This document shows, in pieces, positions 31,360-40,549 of a stretch of 64,000 nt of DNA. The position numbers and the translations under genes are program-made. The notes below the pieces were generated by a model, which was not told where the DNA came from, ran no database searches, and worked only from the letters and a program-made list of their open reading frames with translations. Source of the stretch: Oscillospiraceae bacterium (GTDB lineage Bacteria > Bacillota > Clostridia > Oscillospirales > Ruminococcaceae); the NCBI GenBank assembly GCA_003531585.1, contig DQFX01000031.1:12190-76189 (forward strand), given 5' to 3'. The stretch's first letter is position 1. Every line of letters begins with the position of its first letter.

Positions 31360-32796
31360 TCAGAACCCGCGCATCTTGAGCTTGTTTACGAGCTGCACGT
31401 AAAATTCCCGGACATCGAACCCCGGTATATTCTCGCGGTTGAGGTCGATCACATCCGCGTGGGTGATACCGCGCTTTCCCGTTGGGTGGAGCACTGTGAA
31501 ATCCTCGCCCCAGGGCGCGGAGGTCAGCGCTACCAGACCGTCGTTGTCGCCGTCGTATTTTTTCACGATAGGGTAGGAGAGGTTCAGCGGAAACCGCCCG
31601 CTTTTTGAGCACCGCGCATGGGAGCCTACGCTCTGGTACATCACGCCGGGCGCGTCAGGCGTGTCCTGATCGAACTGCTCGCAGCGGCTGTTCGTGAGGT
31701 CGGTAACTGCCGCGAGGAAGTCCGGATTTTGGTCGCCGAGGCGCTTGAACGCGGAGTTGTAGATCTTTTCAACGCTTTTAACGAATTTCTCCGGCGCGGT
31801 GTTCAGAAGGTACTCCGCGAAAAGGCAGCCGTGGTGCGGTGTGTTTATCGTGGTCAGGGAAGCGACGTATTTATCCGAGCCGAGCTTCGAAATAGCGTAT
31901 CTTGAGTCCAGACCGCCCTTGGAGTGCGCGATGATGTTCACCTTGCCGCAGCCGGTCTTTTGCACGAGCTGCTCGATACGCTCGGCGAGTTCAGCGGCGC
32001 TGTCCTCCACGGAAGCCGCCGACTGCTGCTCGCCGTAGAATATCACGGCTCCGTTGGCTTCAAGCTCCGCCGGGATACGCCCCCAGTAGTTCATCAGCTT
32101 GCTGTCCCGGAAGAACACCCCGTGCACGAGCAGCAGCGGGTATTTCGTGCGGCATAGCTGGTCGTCGCGGCGGGACTTGTTGAGCAGCGCCTTTTCGGTC
32201 TCGAATGCGCATTCCCGGCGGGTTATGCGGTATATCAGCGCGAGCATTACAAGGTCGGCGGGCATCACCATTCCCAGCACTATACCCCACACGCGGTATT
32301 TCAGCCCGAGCTGTACCGACGTGCAGTAGACCTTTATTATACCGTTCCAGAAAATCACGAGTTCGGCGCAGAACAGCACGATTCCCTCTGAGACCGCCGT
32401 CAGCGTCGGAATAACGCTGCATACCGCCGCCCAAATCGTGTACGCTGCGATTCCCAGGCAGGCTATGCCGGTCACGAAAAACGCGAGTATCTGTTCGGTG
32501 CCGTCGGCGAGTATCCTGAGCCGGAAGGTGGGATATTTTTTCAGCTCAGGGAAAATGCAGTATACTATAAGATAGGTGAAAAACGCGGTGTAGACCAGAA
32601 TGTACACCGGCAGCGGCGCTCCCGCAAAATACATCAGCAGCGGGCTTGAGATACCCGCGGTGATAAGCAGGAAATGAATTATCCTGACAACCATGTCTGT
32701 GTGACCTCCCAGTTTTGCACGAAGCCGGTCAGCGGCGGCTTCGGCTATGCGGTCGGAGTTTTCCGCCAGTGTTATGAGCCATGCGATAAATCTCAT
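31360..32796 (-). CDS. Membrane protein with alpha/beta-hydrolase (lipase-like) domain
   Basis: 478 residues. The N-terminal ~205 contain five or so membrane spans (e.g. residues 38-60, 64-83, 105-130, 140-160, 170-190); the C-terminal part is a triacylglycerol-lipase-type hydrolase: LLLVHGVFFRDS oxyanion strand, AHSKGGLDSRY with the nucleophile Ser (G-x-S-x-G variant AHSKG), Asp in DGDNDGLV and His in ITHADVIDL. Substrate unknown; lipids or membrane esters are likely. ATG start; its 5' end overlaps the HD gene by 4 bp. Confidence 0.82.
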   Translation of the reverse strand: MRFIAWLITLAENSDRIAEAAADRLRAKLGGHTDMVVRIIHFLLITAGISSPLLMYFAGAPLPVYILVYTAFFTYLIVYCIFPELKKYPTFRLRILADGTEQILAFFVTGIACLGIAAYTIWAAVCSVIPTLTAVSEGIVLFCAELVIFWNGIIKVYCTSVQLGLKYRVWGIVLGMVMPADLVMLALIYRITRRECAFETEKALLNKSRRDDQLCRTKYPLLLVHGVFFRDSKLMNYWGRIPAELEANGAVIFYGEQQSAASVEDSAAELAERIEQLVQKTGCGKVNIIAHSKGGLDSRYAISKLGSDKYVASLTTINTPHHGCLFAEYLLNTAPEKFVKSVEKIYNSAFKRLGDQNPDFLAAVTDLTNSRCEQFDQDTPDAPGVMYQSVGSHARCSKSGRFPLNLSYPIVKKYDGDNDGLVALTSAPWGEDFTVLHPTGKRGITHADVIDLNRENIPGFDVREFYVQLVNKLKMRGF

Positions 32797-33293
32797 GCTT
32801 TCTCCTCCGGAATGCCGAAAACCGTTTGCAGCAGAGCCTTTCCGCTTTCCGTGCGGAATATCCTTTCGCAGGCGTTCCGGACTGCGTCCATTGAAGCGCC
32901 GTCCTCGAACAGGTTTACTACGAAATCCGCTTCAATGAGTATCTGAAGATCCCTGCCGTCGATTCCGGTATAGGTGTGGTGATGGCCTACCATGTAGCAT
33001 ATCCGCGCAATGTCGCCGGCGGGGAAGTTCAGCTCTTTCAGCATTTTTTCCGCCTCCGGAGGTCCCAGCCGCTCCTGGAGCTTTCCTCCGCACTCTCCGA
33101 ACTGTGCTTCCGCAGGCTTGATGCCGATATCGTGGACGAGCGCGGCGCATTCCAGCAGGAACTGCTCTTGCTCCGGGAGCTGCTCCCGCAGCCCGATGTA
33201 CCGTGAGAACGCGTGGACTTTTATAAAGTGCTGAATGCGCTTCGGGTCGCCTGTGTAGTACTCTATCATTTTTTCGGTGAGCTTCTGTATCAT
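32793..33293 (-). CDS. HD-domain hydrolase
   Basis: 166 residues. His (HFIKVHAF), the metal-binding HD pair in CAALVHDIGIKPAE and the HHH cluster in MVGHHHTY define an HD-domain phosphohydrolase, probably on nucleotides or phosphorylated metabolites. It is the first gene of a two-gene operon with the lipase-like protein (4-bp overlap). Confidence 0.85.
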   Translation of the reverse strand: MIQKLTEKMIEYYTGDPKRIQHFIKVHAFSRYIGLREQLPEQEQFLLECAALVHDIGIKPAEAQFGECGGKLQERLGPPEAEKMLKELNFPAGDIARICYMVGHHHTYTGIDGRDLQILIEADFVVNLFEDGASMDAVRNACERIFRTESGKALLQTVFGIPEEKA

Positions 33294-33418
33294 ATAATTA
33301 CCTCATAATCTGAACTCGCAGCCTGATTCTTTTGACAGTATTGTACCATAAATCCCTGAATAAATCAACTATAAAAGGATAAAATAACACGAGAAAACGG
33401 CAGAAAGGGGATACAGAT

Positions 33419-34921
33419 TTGTCTGAAAAAGTACACACATCAATACCGTCGGATACTCCTCTTGCAAAATCGCTCGACCGCAATCTAGTGATGCTGAAGG
33501 GAATAACCGGCGGCTCAAGCGATGTGATAATAAAGACCGGTACTCTGTGCGGGGCGCGCATTGCGGTGATAACCTGCGAGGGAATGGCAGACACGGACAC
33601 GCTCGCGCAGCTCATCTACAAAAAGCTGAACGACGCCGGAAATTCCGAAAAGCTACCGCCGGAGGAGATAATGTCGCGGCTGTTCGACGACTGGCTGATA
33701 GCCGCAGAGCAGCTTGACGTACTGAACATCGGCGACCTGGTTCTGAAAATGCAGAGCGGCTTCGCTATAGTCCTTGTGGACGGCACTTCCCGGGGTATCG
33801 CCATCGGTATCCAGGGGTACCCCTCGCGCGGGGTGGACGAGCCTTCCGGGGAGCTGAACGTCCGGGGCAGCCGCGAGGGCTTCGTGGAGGTGATACGCCG
33901 CAACATGGCGCTGATACGCCGCCGCATAAAGTCTCCTACTCTGGTGTTCGAGATGATGGTGATAGGTGAGCGCAGCAACACGGATATCTGCCTGTGCTAC
34001 CTAAGCGACAAGGCGTCGCCGAAGCTGCTTGAGGACGTAAAGAAGCGGCTCAAAGCCGTGAAGCTCAACACGATACTTGAGAGCGGCTATTTGCAGCCGT
34101 TTTTCGAGGGAAGCGGCGGCTGGTTCTTCTCGGAGTGCGGGACCTGCGAGCGCCCGGATTCCTTCGCGGCGAAGCTCTACGAAGGACGGATCGGGATACT
34201 CGTGGACGGCACTCCGTTCGCGCTGACCGTTCCGTACCTCTTTATAGAGAATTTCCAGACCCTTGACGACTACACCCAGAAGCCGTTCTACGCGCTTTTC
34301 ATCAGAATTGTGCGTCTGGCGGCGTATTTCATAACGCTTTTCCTGCCGGGAGCCTACGTTGCGATAGCCTCCTACAGCCCGGAACTGCTGCCGTCGTCGC
34401 TGCTGCTGAACCTCGCAGCCTCGGAGCAGGCGGCGCCTTTCTCGCTTATGGCAGAATGTCTGCTTATCCACTTTATGTACGAGATACTCCGCGAGGCAGG
34501 GATACGCCTTCCGCGCCCGATAGGCCACGCTATAGGCGTTGTCGGCGGTATAGTTATCGGCGATATCACGGTCAACGCCGGGCTGGTCGGCGCTCCGATG
34601 GTGCTGGTGGTGGCGCTGAGCGGACTTTGCAGCTTCGTTGTGCCAGCGCTTTACGAGCGCACCGTGATCCTGAGGTTCATCTATATCCTTGCCGGCGGCA
34701 TTTTCGGGCTTTTCGGACTGCTGCTCGCGGCGGGCGTAATTATAATCAAGATGTGTTCGCTGAACACCTACGGAGTGCCATATATGGCGCCGATATCCCC
34801 GTATAATCCGAGAAGCTCCCGGGACATGCTGTTCCGCGCGGGCTGGAAGCGCCTCCAGAAGGGCGACGTCACGGTGCAGGGTCTGAACGGCAGCGAACTT
34901 AGCGGAGGTCAGAATGCCTGA
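33419..34921 (+). CDS. Spore germination protein, GerA family A subunit
   Basis: 500 residues, TTG start with AAAGGGG upstream. N-terminal cytosolic domain (1-~280; GDLVLKMQSGFAIVLVDGT, IRRRIKSPTLVFEMMVIGERSNTD) then about five membrane spans with PFSLMAECLLIHFMYEILREAG and a IGHAIGVVGGIVIGD loop, all GerAA/SpoVAF hallmarks. Part of the inner-membrane germinant receptor that senses nutrients in the spore. Overlaps gerB by 8 bp. A sigma-G promoter was looked for in 33294-33418 and not found with confidence. Confidence 0.93.
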   Translation: MSEKVHTSIPSDTPLAKSLDRNLVMLKGITGGSSDVIIKTGTLCGARIAVITCEGMADTDTLAQLIYKKLNDAGNSEKLPPEEIMSRLFDDWLIAAEQLDVLNIGDLVLKMQSGFAIVLVDGTSRGIAIGIQGYPSRGVDEPSGELNVRGSREGFVEVIRRNMALIRRRIKSPTLVFEMMVIGERSNTDICLCYLSDKASPKLLEDVKKRLKAVKLNTILESGYLQPFFEGSGGWFFSECGTCERPDSFAAKLYEGRIGILVDGTPFALTVPYLFIENFQTLDDYTQKPFYALFIRIVRLAAYFITLFLPGAYVAIASYSPELLPSSLLLNLAASEQAAPFSLMAECLLIHFMYEILREAGIRLPRPIGHAIGVVGGIVIGDITVNAGLVGAPMVLVVALSGLCSFVVPALYERTVILRFIYILAGGIFGLFGLLLAAGVIIIKMCSLNTYGVPYMAPISPYNPRSSRDMLFRAGWKRLQKGDVTVQGLNGSELSGGQNA

Positions 34922-35858
34922 GATAAGTGAAAATTCGCATAAGATCAGCGCGGCGCAGCTATTCTGCATACTCCTGCTGATGAGAGTTTCCTCCGAGCTG
35001 GCGTATCCCTCAAAGGGCGGCTTCGGCGGGAGCGGTCTGGCGGCGGCTCTTACCGCCGAGGCGGTGCGCTTCCTGATAGCCCTGCCGGTGCTTATCTACG
35101 CCTGCAAGGGCGGCGGATTCTACGCGGCGGTATGGCGTAAAAACCGCTTCCTTGGCTGGGTCGCGGCGGTCGGAGCCGCGCTGCTCCTGGCGGGGTTTGT
35201 TGTGCGCACTGCGGTGTACGCCTCCGGGTTTGTGCGCAGGAATATGCTGCTGAAAACTCCGCAGCTCCTGATAGCGCTGCTGATGGCTGCGTTTGCGGTG
35301 TACGCCGCGGTGAAGGGCGGCGAGGCTCTCGCCCGGGCAGGAGTGCTATTCCTTTGGGCGGCCGGGATCGTGACTGTACTGCTGATACTCGCGGATATCC
35401 CCTATATGGATTTCGGCAGGGAACTCCCGCAATGGAGCACTTCGCTGTTCCTGACCGACGTTGTCGAGCGTTTCTGCCGCAGCGGCGAGTACCTCGTATT
35501 CGCGGCGCTGCTGCCGTATGTCCGCAACAGCAATAGCGTAGACCGGAAAAAGCTCGGAGCCGCAGGATTCTGCTTTGCGGCGGCGGGGGCGGTCTGCTCC
35601 GCGCTGTTCTGCGTATTCTTCGGGGCGGTGCTCGGCGAGTACTACAGCATGGCTGATTACCCGATAGCCGCCGCCGGCTCACTTGCGGACGTCGTTCTGT
35701 TCAAGAGGCTTGACGGAGCTGCATGCGCGGTGTGGTCGATGGCTTCGGCGTTCAGAATGGGCGTGATGCTGTTTGCGGCGTGGTCGGTGATAGGAGAGGT
35801 GCTGAAATGCTCCCGCGGAGCTTCACAGCCCGCGCCCGGAAAGGAGAGCTGCGCATGA
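34914..35858 (+). CDS. Spore germination protein, GerB family B subunit
   Basis: 314 residues, amino-acid-permease-like (APC fold) membrane protein, about ten spans; KISAAQLFCILLLMRVSSELAYP at the start and VVERFCRSGEYLVFAALLPY are typical. The B subunit binds the germinant in known receptors. A little short for GerB (about 360), with the last spans compressed. Overlaps neighbours on both sides (8 and 4 bp). Confidence 0.88.
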   Translation: MPEISENSHKISAAQLFCILLLMRVSSELAYPSKGGFGGSGLAAALTAEAVRFLIALPVLIYACKGGGFYAAVWRKNRFLGWVAAVGAALLLAGFVVRTAVYASGFVRRNMLLKTPQLLIALLMAAFAVYAAVKGGEALARAGVLFLWAAGIVTVLLILADIPYMDFGRELPQWSTSLFLTDVVERFCRSGEYLVFAALLPYVRNSNSVDRKKLGAAGFCFAAAGAVCSALFCVFFGAVLGEYYSMADYPIAAAGSLADVVLFKRLDGAACAVWSMASAFRMGVMLFAAWSVIGEVLKCSRGASQPAPGKESCA

Positions 35859-36772
35859 GAAAATTCCTGCTGCTGTTTGCCGGAGCGCTCATGCTGCTGA
35901 GCGGCTGCTCCACGTCGGAAATCGGGGAACGCGCGATAATCCAGGCAGCCGCCGTAGACTACGACGGGGAATATATCGTGAGCGCGCTGCTGTTCAGCTC
36001 CGGCGGCGGGAGCGGCGAGCTTGTGAACGCCGCCGATGAGAACGTAATTAAAGTCACCGGGCGGGGAAGCACGTTTTCGGAGGCGGTCGACGATATCTCG
36101 CTTGTTGACGGCAAGGAGATATTCATGAGCGAGAACCGCCTGCTGATACTCGGAGCGGGGTTCGTGGAAACCGACTTCACTCCGGCGCTGGAAACGCTCT
36201 CCCGGGACATGCGCTGTTCGCTGAACATGCTGGTGTGCACCGCCGACGATCCCGAGATACTGACCGACCTTCATTTCAAGGAGGGTCTGACCGCCGCCGA
36301 GAAACCGGTCAGCATGATAGAGAATGCGTACAGCTCCGGCTCGTCGCCTCGGGCATACCTGCTCGACCTGCTGAACGACGCGGCGGCGGGTCGTGAGACT
36401 CTGCTCCCGAGGTTCCGCGGAACGCAGAACGGCTACGGCATGACCGACGGCGACAGCGGCGAGACCGCAGAGCTGTACGGCTCGAGGTTTCTGAGCGGCG
36501 GAAGGCTCTCGGCTCCGCTGAATCCTGAGGAGACCGCCGGAGCGCTCCTGGTGACCGGGGAAAGCGGCCGCACTCTGCTGAACTTCACGCATGCGGGCAG
36601 GGAGCTGGGATGCGAGGCATACTCCGTGAAGCTGACGGAGGAGGACGGCGGCTACGTGCTTTCCGCGAAGCTGCGCCGCCGTGACGGCTCCCGGCTTCCG
36701 GAGGAACTAAAGGACGCCGCTATGTCGGAACTATATAGTATCGTACGGGCGGGGCTTGACGCGCTCGGGTGA
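35855..36772 (+). CDS. Spore germination lipoprotein, GerC family, short C-terminus
   Basis: 305 residues from ATG 35855. Lipobox LSGC (Cys18), then the GerC N-terminal domain (RAIIQAAAVDYDGEY; a G-STFSEAVDDI motif), middle domain with FKEGLTAAEKPVS, and a C-terminal domain opening with GCEAYSVKLTEEDGGY. It stops about 60-80 residues earlier than typical GerC proteins, losing the final strands; a terminator follows at once, so this is the native end rather than a frameshift. Completes the receptor operon. Confidence 0.85.
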   Translation: MRKFLLLFAGALMLLSGCSTSEIGERAIIQAAAVDYDGEYIVSALLFSSGGGSGELVNAADENVIKVTGRGSTFSEAVDDISLVDGKEIFMSENRLLILGAGFVETDFTPALETLSRDMRCSLNMLVCTADDPEILTDLHFKEGLTAAEKPVSMIENAYSSGSSPRAYLLDLLNDAAAGRETLLPRFRGTQNGYGMTDGDSGETAELYGSRFLSGGRLSAPLNPEETAGALLVTGESGRTLLNFTHAGRELGCEAYSVKLTEEDGGYVLSAKLRRRDGSRLPEELKDAAMSELYSIVRAGLDALG

Positions 36773-36780
36773 ATTTTCAG

Positions 36781-36816
36781 GCACGGCGGACTCCGCGAGG
36801 GGCTGCCGTGCTTTTT
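36781..36816 (+). terminator. Terminator of the ger operon
   Basis: GCACGGC / GCCGTGC stem with a 17-nt loop that can pair internally, followed by TTTTT. Confidence 0.7.
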
Positions 36817-36840
36817 GCAGTGCGGGTTCGTAGGATTCGA

Positions 36841-36855
36841 TGTGCAAAATGCACA
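36841..36855. promoter_or_regulatory. Perfect dyad upstream of the hrcA promoter
   Basis: TGTGCA-AAA-TGCACA, 6-bp arms, about 54 bp upstream of the -35 box, in an otherwise AT-rich stretch containing repeated GTTGAAAA. Possible second regulator site for the heat-shock operon; no known consensus recognised. Confidence 0.3.
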
Positions 36856-36908
36856 ATTTAAGTTTGAAAAAATATATGTTATTTGTTGAAAATTTTGTTG
36901 AAAAACTC

Positions 36909-36937
36909 TTGACTTTTTTGCAAATCCGTGTTAAATT
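36909..36937 (+). promoter_or_regulatory. hrcA operon promoter
   Basis: TTGACT (36909-36914), 17-bp spacer, TAAATT (36932-36937), directly upstream of the CIRCE operator. Confidence 0.75.
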
Positions 36938-36941
36938 ATAT

Positions 36942-36968
36942 TTAGCACTCAGAGAGCTAGAGTGCTAA
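36942..36968. promoter_or_regulatory. CIRCE operator
   Basis: TTAGCACTC, nine bases, GAGTGCTAA: exact CIRCE sequence, the binding site of HrcA, located between the promoter and the hrcA ribosome site. Confidence 0.98.
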
Positions 36969-36989
36969 AGACTTAGGAAGGTGGTCAGA

Positions 36990-38063
36990 TTGGATACCAG
37001 ATCAATGAAAATACTCGCGGCGATAGTCGATGAGTATATCAGAACAGGCGAGCCGGTAGGTTCAAAGGCGCTTGCCGAAAAACCGGACATCTCGGTTTCC
37101 TCTGCCACGATAAGAAATACGATGGCGGCGCTCGAGCAGGAGGGTTATCTTGATCACCCTCACACATCTGCCGGAAGGGTTCCGACATACAAGGGCTACA
37201 GGTTCTACATCGACAACCTTATGGATCCGATACCGCTGGATCAGGCGGATAAGGAGCAGATCGACGGGCTGCTTGAAAAAGCGGTCCACGACAGCAGCTC
37301 CTCGCCGGAGGAAGCGATAGTTGAAAGCGCTTCCGCAGCGCTTGCCGAGATCACGAAATGCGCGACGTACTCAACGAATCACGTTTCGCAGTTCTCGGTC
37401 ATCACTAAGGTGGACGTTATCCCGACGGGACGCCGCATGTACGTGCTGCTGATGATAACCAGCACCGGCGCGATAAAGAACCGGGTCTGCCGAATGCAGT
37501 TCGACCTGACGAACGAGCAGATGGAGTTCTTCACGAACTTCGTCAGCAAGAATCTCCAGGGCGTGAACCTCGCGGAAATGACCGACGAGTACATCAACAA
37601 GCTCACCCAGGCGCTCGGCGCGTATATGATAACGCTCTCGCCGCTGCTGACAGCGGTGTGCGAGCTTTCGAACGACCTTGTGCAGGGCAACGTCGACGTA
37701 CAGGGACAGAGCAACCTGATAGAATGTCAGGAGTTCCCGGTGATGGACGTTATGAAGTTCCTGGAGAACAAGAAAGAGCTTTCAGCGCTGCTGGACAGCA
37801 CGTTCTCGGGCATCAGCATAAAGTTCGGCGGCGAGGACAGCGCGGATACGTTCGCAATAAGCAATTCAAGCTTTGTCAGCGGAACGTATTACAAGGACGG
37901 CAAGCCCGCGGGAACCCTCGGAGTCATCGGCCCGATGAGACTGGACTACCGCAGGGTTATCCCCTACATCGAGTATTTCAGCAACAAAATTACAAGGCTG
38001 CTTTCTGAAGAAACGGATAAGCCGCCTCAGATAGAAAGTGAGGTCAAGGAAAATGGAGAATAG
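36990..38063 (+). CDS. hrcA: Heat-inducible transcription repressor HrcA
   Basis: 357 residues from TTG 36990, chosen because AGGAAGG sits 8 bp upstream; a GTG at 36981 would overlap that ribosome site. N-terminal winged helix (MKILAAIVDEYIRTGEPVGSKAL; SSATIRNTMAALE; SAGRVPTYKGYRFY), then the GAF-like domain. It represses this operon via CIRCE and is kept active by GroEL. Overlaps grpE by 11 bp. Confidence 0.97.
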   Translation: MDTRSMKILAAIVDEYIRTGEPVGSKALAEKPDISVSSATIRNTMAALEQEGYLDHPHTSAGRVPTYKGYRFYIDNLMDPIPLDQADKEQIDGLLEKAVHDSSSSPEEAIVESASAALAEITKCATYSTNHVSQFSVITKVDVIPTGRRMYVLLMITSTGAIKNRVCRMQFDLTNEQMEFFTNFVSKNLQGVNLAEMTDEYINKLTQALGAYMITLSPLLTAVCELSNDLVQGNVDVQGQSNLIECQEFPVMDVMKFLENKKELSALLDSTFSGISIKFGGEDSADTFAISNSSFVSGTYYKDGKPAGTLGVIGPMRLDYRRVIPYIEYFSNKITRLLSEETDKPPQIESEVKENGE

Positions 38064-38574
38064 CGAAAGCAAGGATCTGGAGCAGAACGCACAGACCGAA
38101 GAAGCCCCCGCAGAAGCAGAGGCGGTCGACGAACAGCCCGCAGATGACAAGCTCGCCGCAGAGCTGGCACAGGTAAAGGATCAGCTCCTCCGGACGATGG
38201 CTGAATACGACAACCACAGAAAGCGCACCGCAAAGGAAAAGCTGGAGCTTCGCGCGGACATCATCTCAAACGTTGTTTCAGACTTCCTGCCGGTCATGGA
38301 CAATCTCGAAAGAGCGCTCCAGGCGGATTGCACTGACGAGAAGTACAAGCAGGGCGTTCAGATGATCTACGACAGCTTCATGGAGACGCTCAAGAAACTC
38401 GGCGTTACCGAGATCGAGAGCGACGGCGCGGATTTCGACCCGCAGCTTCACCAGGCTGTGCAGAGGGTCGACGAGGACGGCGTTGAGAGCGGCAAGGTCG
38501 CAAAGACCTTTGCAAAGGGCTACAAGATAAACGACAAGGTGATCAGATTCGCCATGGTCGCAGTAGCCAACTGA
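38053..38574 (+). CDS. grpE: Nucleotide exchange factor GrpE
   Basis: 173 residues from ATG 38053. Acidic, Glu/Ala-rich N-terminus (1-40), long dimer helix with LLRTMAEYDNHRKRTAKEK, four-helix and beta-wing part ending VDEDGVESGKVAKTFAKGY. Promotes ADP release from DnaK. Sits in the HrcA-controlled chaperone operon. Confidence 0.96.
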   Translation: MENSESKDLEQNAQTEEAPAEAEAVDEQPADDKLAAELAQVKDQLLRTMAEYDNHRKRTAKEKLELRADIISNVVSDFLPVMDNLERALQADCTDEKYKQGVQMIYDSFMETLKKLGVTEIESDGADFDPQLHQAVQRVDEDGVESGKVAKTFAKGYKINDKVIRFAMVAVAN

Positions 38575-38640
38575 ACACAGTAAATCAAGTATATTTTCAT
38601 AGCATGACATCATGCGAACAGAAGAATGGAGGAAATCACT

Positions 38641-40452
38641 ATGGGAAAGATCATTGGTATTGACTTAGGTACAACAAATTCCTGCGTATCCGTTATCGAA
38701 GGCGGCGAGCCGGTAGTTATCACCAACTCCGAAGGCTCCAGAACAACGCCTTCCGTTGTAGCGTTCACAAAGGACGGCGAGCGTCTGGTAGGTCAGCTTG
38801 CGAAGAACCAGGCTGTTACTAACCCTGAAAAGACCGTTATCTCCATCAAGAGACACATGGGCAGCGATTACAAGGTTGACATCGACGGTAAGAAGTACAC
38901 TCCTCAGGAGATCTCCGCGATGATCCTTCAGAAGCTGAAGGGCGACGCAGAAGCATATCTCGGCGAGAAGGTCAACGACGCAGTTATAACTGTACCGGCA
39001 TACTTCACCGACAGCCAGCGCCAGGCTACCAAGGACGCAGGTCAGATCGCAGGTCTGAAGGTACACAGAATCATCAACGAGCCGACAGCGGCAGCGCTCG
39101 CTTACGGCATTGATAAGGAAGAAGAGCAGAAGATCGTTGTATACGACCTCGGCGGCGGTACGTTCGATGTATCCGTAATCGAGATCGGCGACGGCGTTCA
39201 GGAGGTTCTCGCGACCGCCGGCAACAACCACCTCGGCGGCGACGACTTCGACCAGAGAGTAATTGATTACCTCAAGGGCGAGTTCAAGAAGTCCGACGGA
39301 ATCGACCTCAGCAATGATAAGTTCGCGATGCAGAGACTGAAGGACGAGGCTGAGAAGGCAAAGATCGCACTCTCCAACTCCACATCCGTAAACGTAAATA
39401 TCCCGTATATCACCGCAGACGCTACAGGTCCTAAGCACCTGAACGTGACACTCACAAGAGCTAAGTTCAACGAGCTGACCGCAGACCTCGTAGAGGCTAC
39501 AATGGGCCCGCTGAAGCAGGCGATTTCCGATTCCGGCCTTGACAAGAACGAGATCGACAAGATCCTTCTGGTCGGCGGTTCAACAAGAATCCCCGCAGTT
39601 CAGGACGCAGTAAAGAACTTCCTCGGCAAGGAGCCGTTCAAGGGCATCAACCCTGATGAGTGCGTTGCTATCGGCGCTTCTATCCAGGGCGGCGTACTGA
39701 ACAAGGAAGTTACCGGTCTGCTTCTGCTCGATGTAACTCCTCTGTCCCTCGGTATCGAGACCGCAGGCGGCGTATGCACAAGAATGATCGAGCGCAACAC
39801 CACAATTCCTACCAAGAAGAGCCAGATATTCTCCACCTACTCCGACAACCAGCCGAGCGTTGATATCAACGTCCTCCAGGGCGAGCGTGAGTTTGCAAAG
39901 GATAACAAGTCAATCGGTACCTTCCGTCTGGACGGCATCGCTCCGGCTCCCCGTGGAATCCCGCAGATCGAAGTTACATTCGATATCGACGCTAACGGTA
40001 TCGTTAACGTAACTGCAAAGGATCTCGGCACCGGCAAGGAGCAGCATATCTCCATCACCGCTTCCACCAACATGAGCAAGGACGATATCGACAAGGCTGT
40101 AAAGGAAGCTGAGCAGTTCGCAGCCGAGGATAAGAAGCGTAAGGAAGAAGTAGACGTACGCAACGAGGCTGACCAGATGGTTTACCAGATCGAGAAGTCC
40201 ATTACAGACTTCGGCGACAAGGTAACAGAGGACGACAAGGCAAAGGTTCAGCCCAAGCTCGACGCCCTCAAGGAAGCCCTCAAGGGTACTGACATCGAGG
40301 CTATCAAGACTGCCAAGGACGAACTCCAGAAGGAATTCTACGAGGTAGCAGGCAAGATCTACCAGGCTCAGGGCGCGGCAGCCGGTGCGGCTGAAGGCGC
40401 AGCTCCTCAGCAGGACAACGGTCCTGTTGACGGCGAAGTCATCGACGAATAA
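38641..40452 (+). CDS. dnaK: Chaperone DnaK (Hsp70)
   Basis: 603 residues from ATG 38641 (GGAGGAAAT upstream). ATPase domain with [26 protein letters not shown] and LVGGSTRIP, substrate domain from ~370, and a C-terminal PVDGEVIDE tail. Shorter than the E. coli protein because of the Gram-positive deletion in the N-terminal quarter. Codons differ from neighbours (more CTC, ATC and GTA), as expected for a highly expressed gene. Confidence 0.99.
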   Translation: MGKIIGIDLGTTNSCVSVIEGGEPVVITNSEGSRTTPSVVAFTKDGERLVGQLAKNQAVTNPEKTVISIKRHMGSDYKVDIDGKKYTPQEISAMILQKLKGDAEAYLGEKVNDAVITVPAYFTDSQRQATKDAGQIAGLKVHRIINEPTAAALAYGIDKEEEQKIVVYDLGGGTFDVSVIEIGDGVQEVLATAGNNHLGGDDFDQRVIDYLKGEFKKSDGIDLSNDKFAMQRLKDEAEKAKIALSNSTSVNVNIPYITADATGPKHLNVTLTRAKFNELTADLVEATMGPLKQAISDSGLDKNEIDKILLVGGSTRIPAVQDAVKNFLGKEPFKGINPDECVAIGASIQGGVLNKEVTGLLLLDVTPLSLGIETAGGVCTRMIERNTTIPTKKSQIFSTYSDNQPSVDINVLQGEREFAKDNKSIGTFRLDGIAPAPRGIPQIEVTFDIDANGIVNVTAKDLGTGKEQHISITASTNMSKDDIDKAVKEAEQFAAEDKKRKEEVDVRNEADQMVYQIEKSITDFGDKVTEDDKAKVQPKLDALKEALKGTDIEAIKTAKDELQKEFYEVAGKIYQAQGAAAGAAEGAAPQQDNGPVDGEVIDE

Positions 40453-40464
40453 TCATTAAGGTAG

Positions 40465-40503
40465 CACAGCGCCTTGAGGGTAATCCGCAGGGCGTTGTGT
40501 TTT
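40465..40503 (+). terminator. Terminator between dnaK and dnaJ
   Basis: CACAGCGCC / GGCGTTGTG stem (one G-U pair) with a 17-nt loop, then TTTT. Likely partial, giving less dnaJ than dnaK. Confidence 0.65.
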
Positions 40504-40549
40504 CGTACCCTATACAAAATACAAACCTCATACAAAGGATTGATTACTT

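Noticed and set aside
33294..33418. Sigma-G promoter upstream of gerA
   Set aside because: GAATA with an AAAATAA about 18 bp on is too far from the sigma-G consensus to be called.
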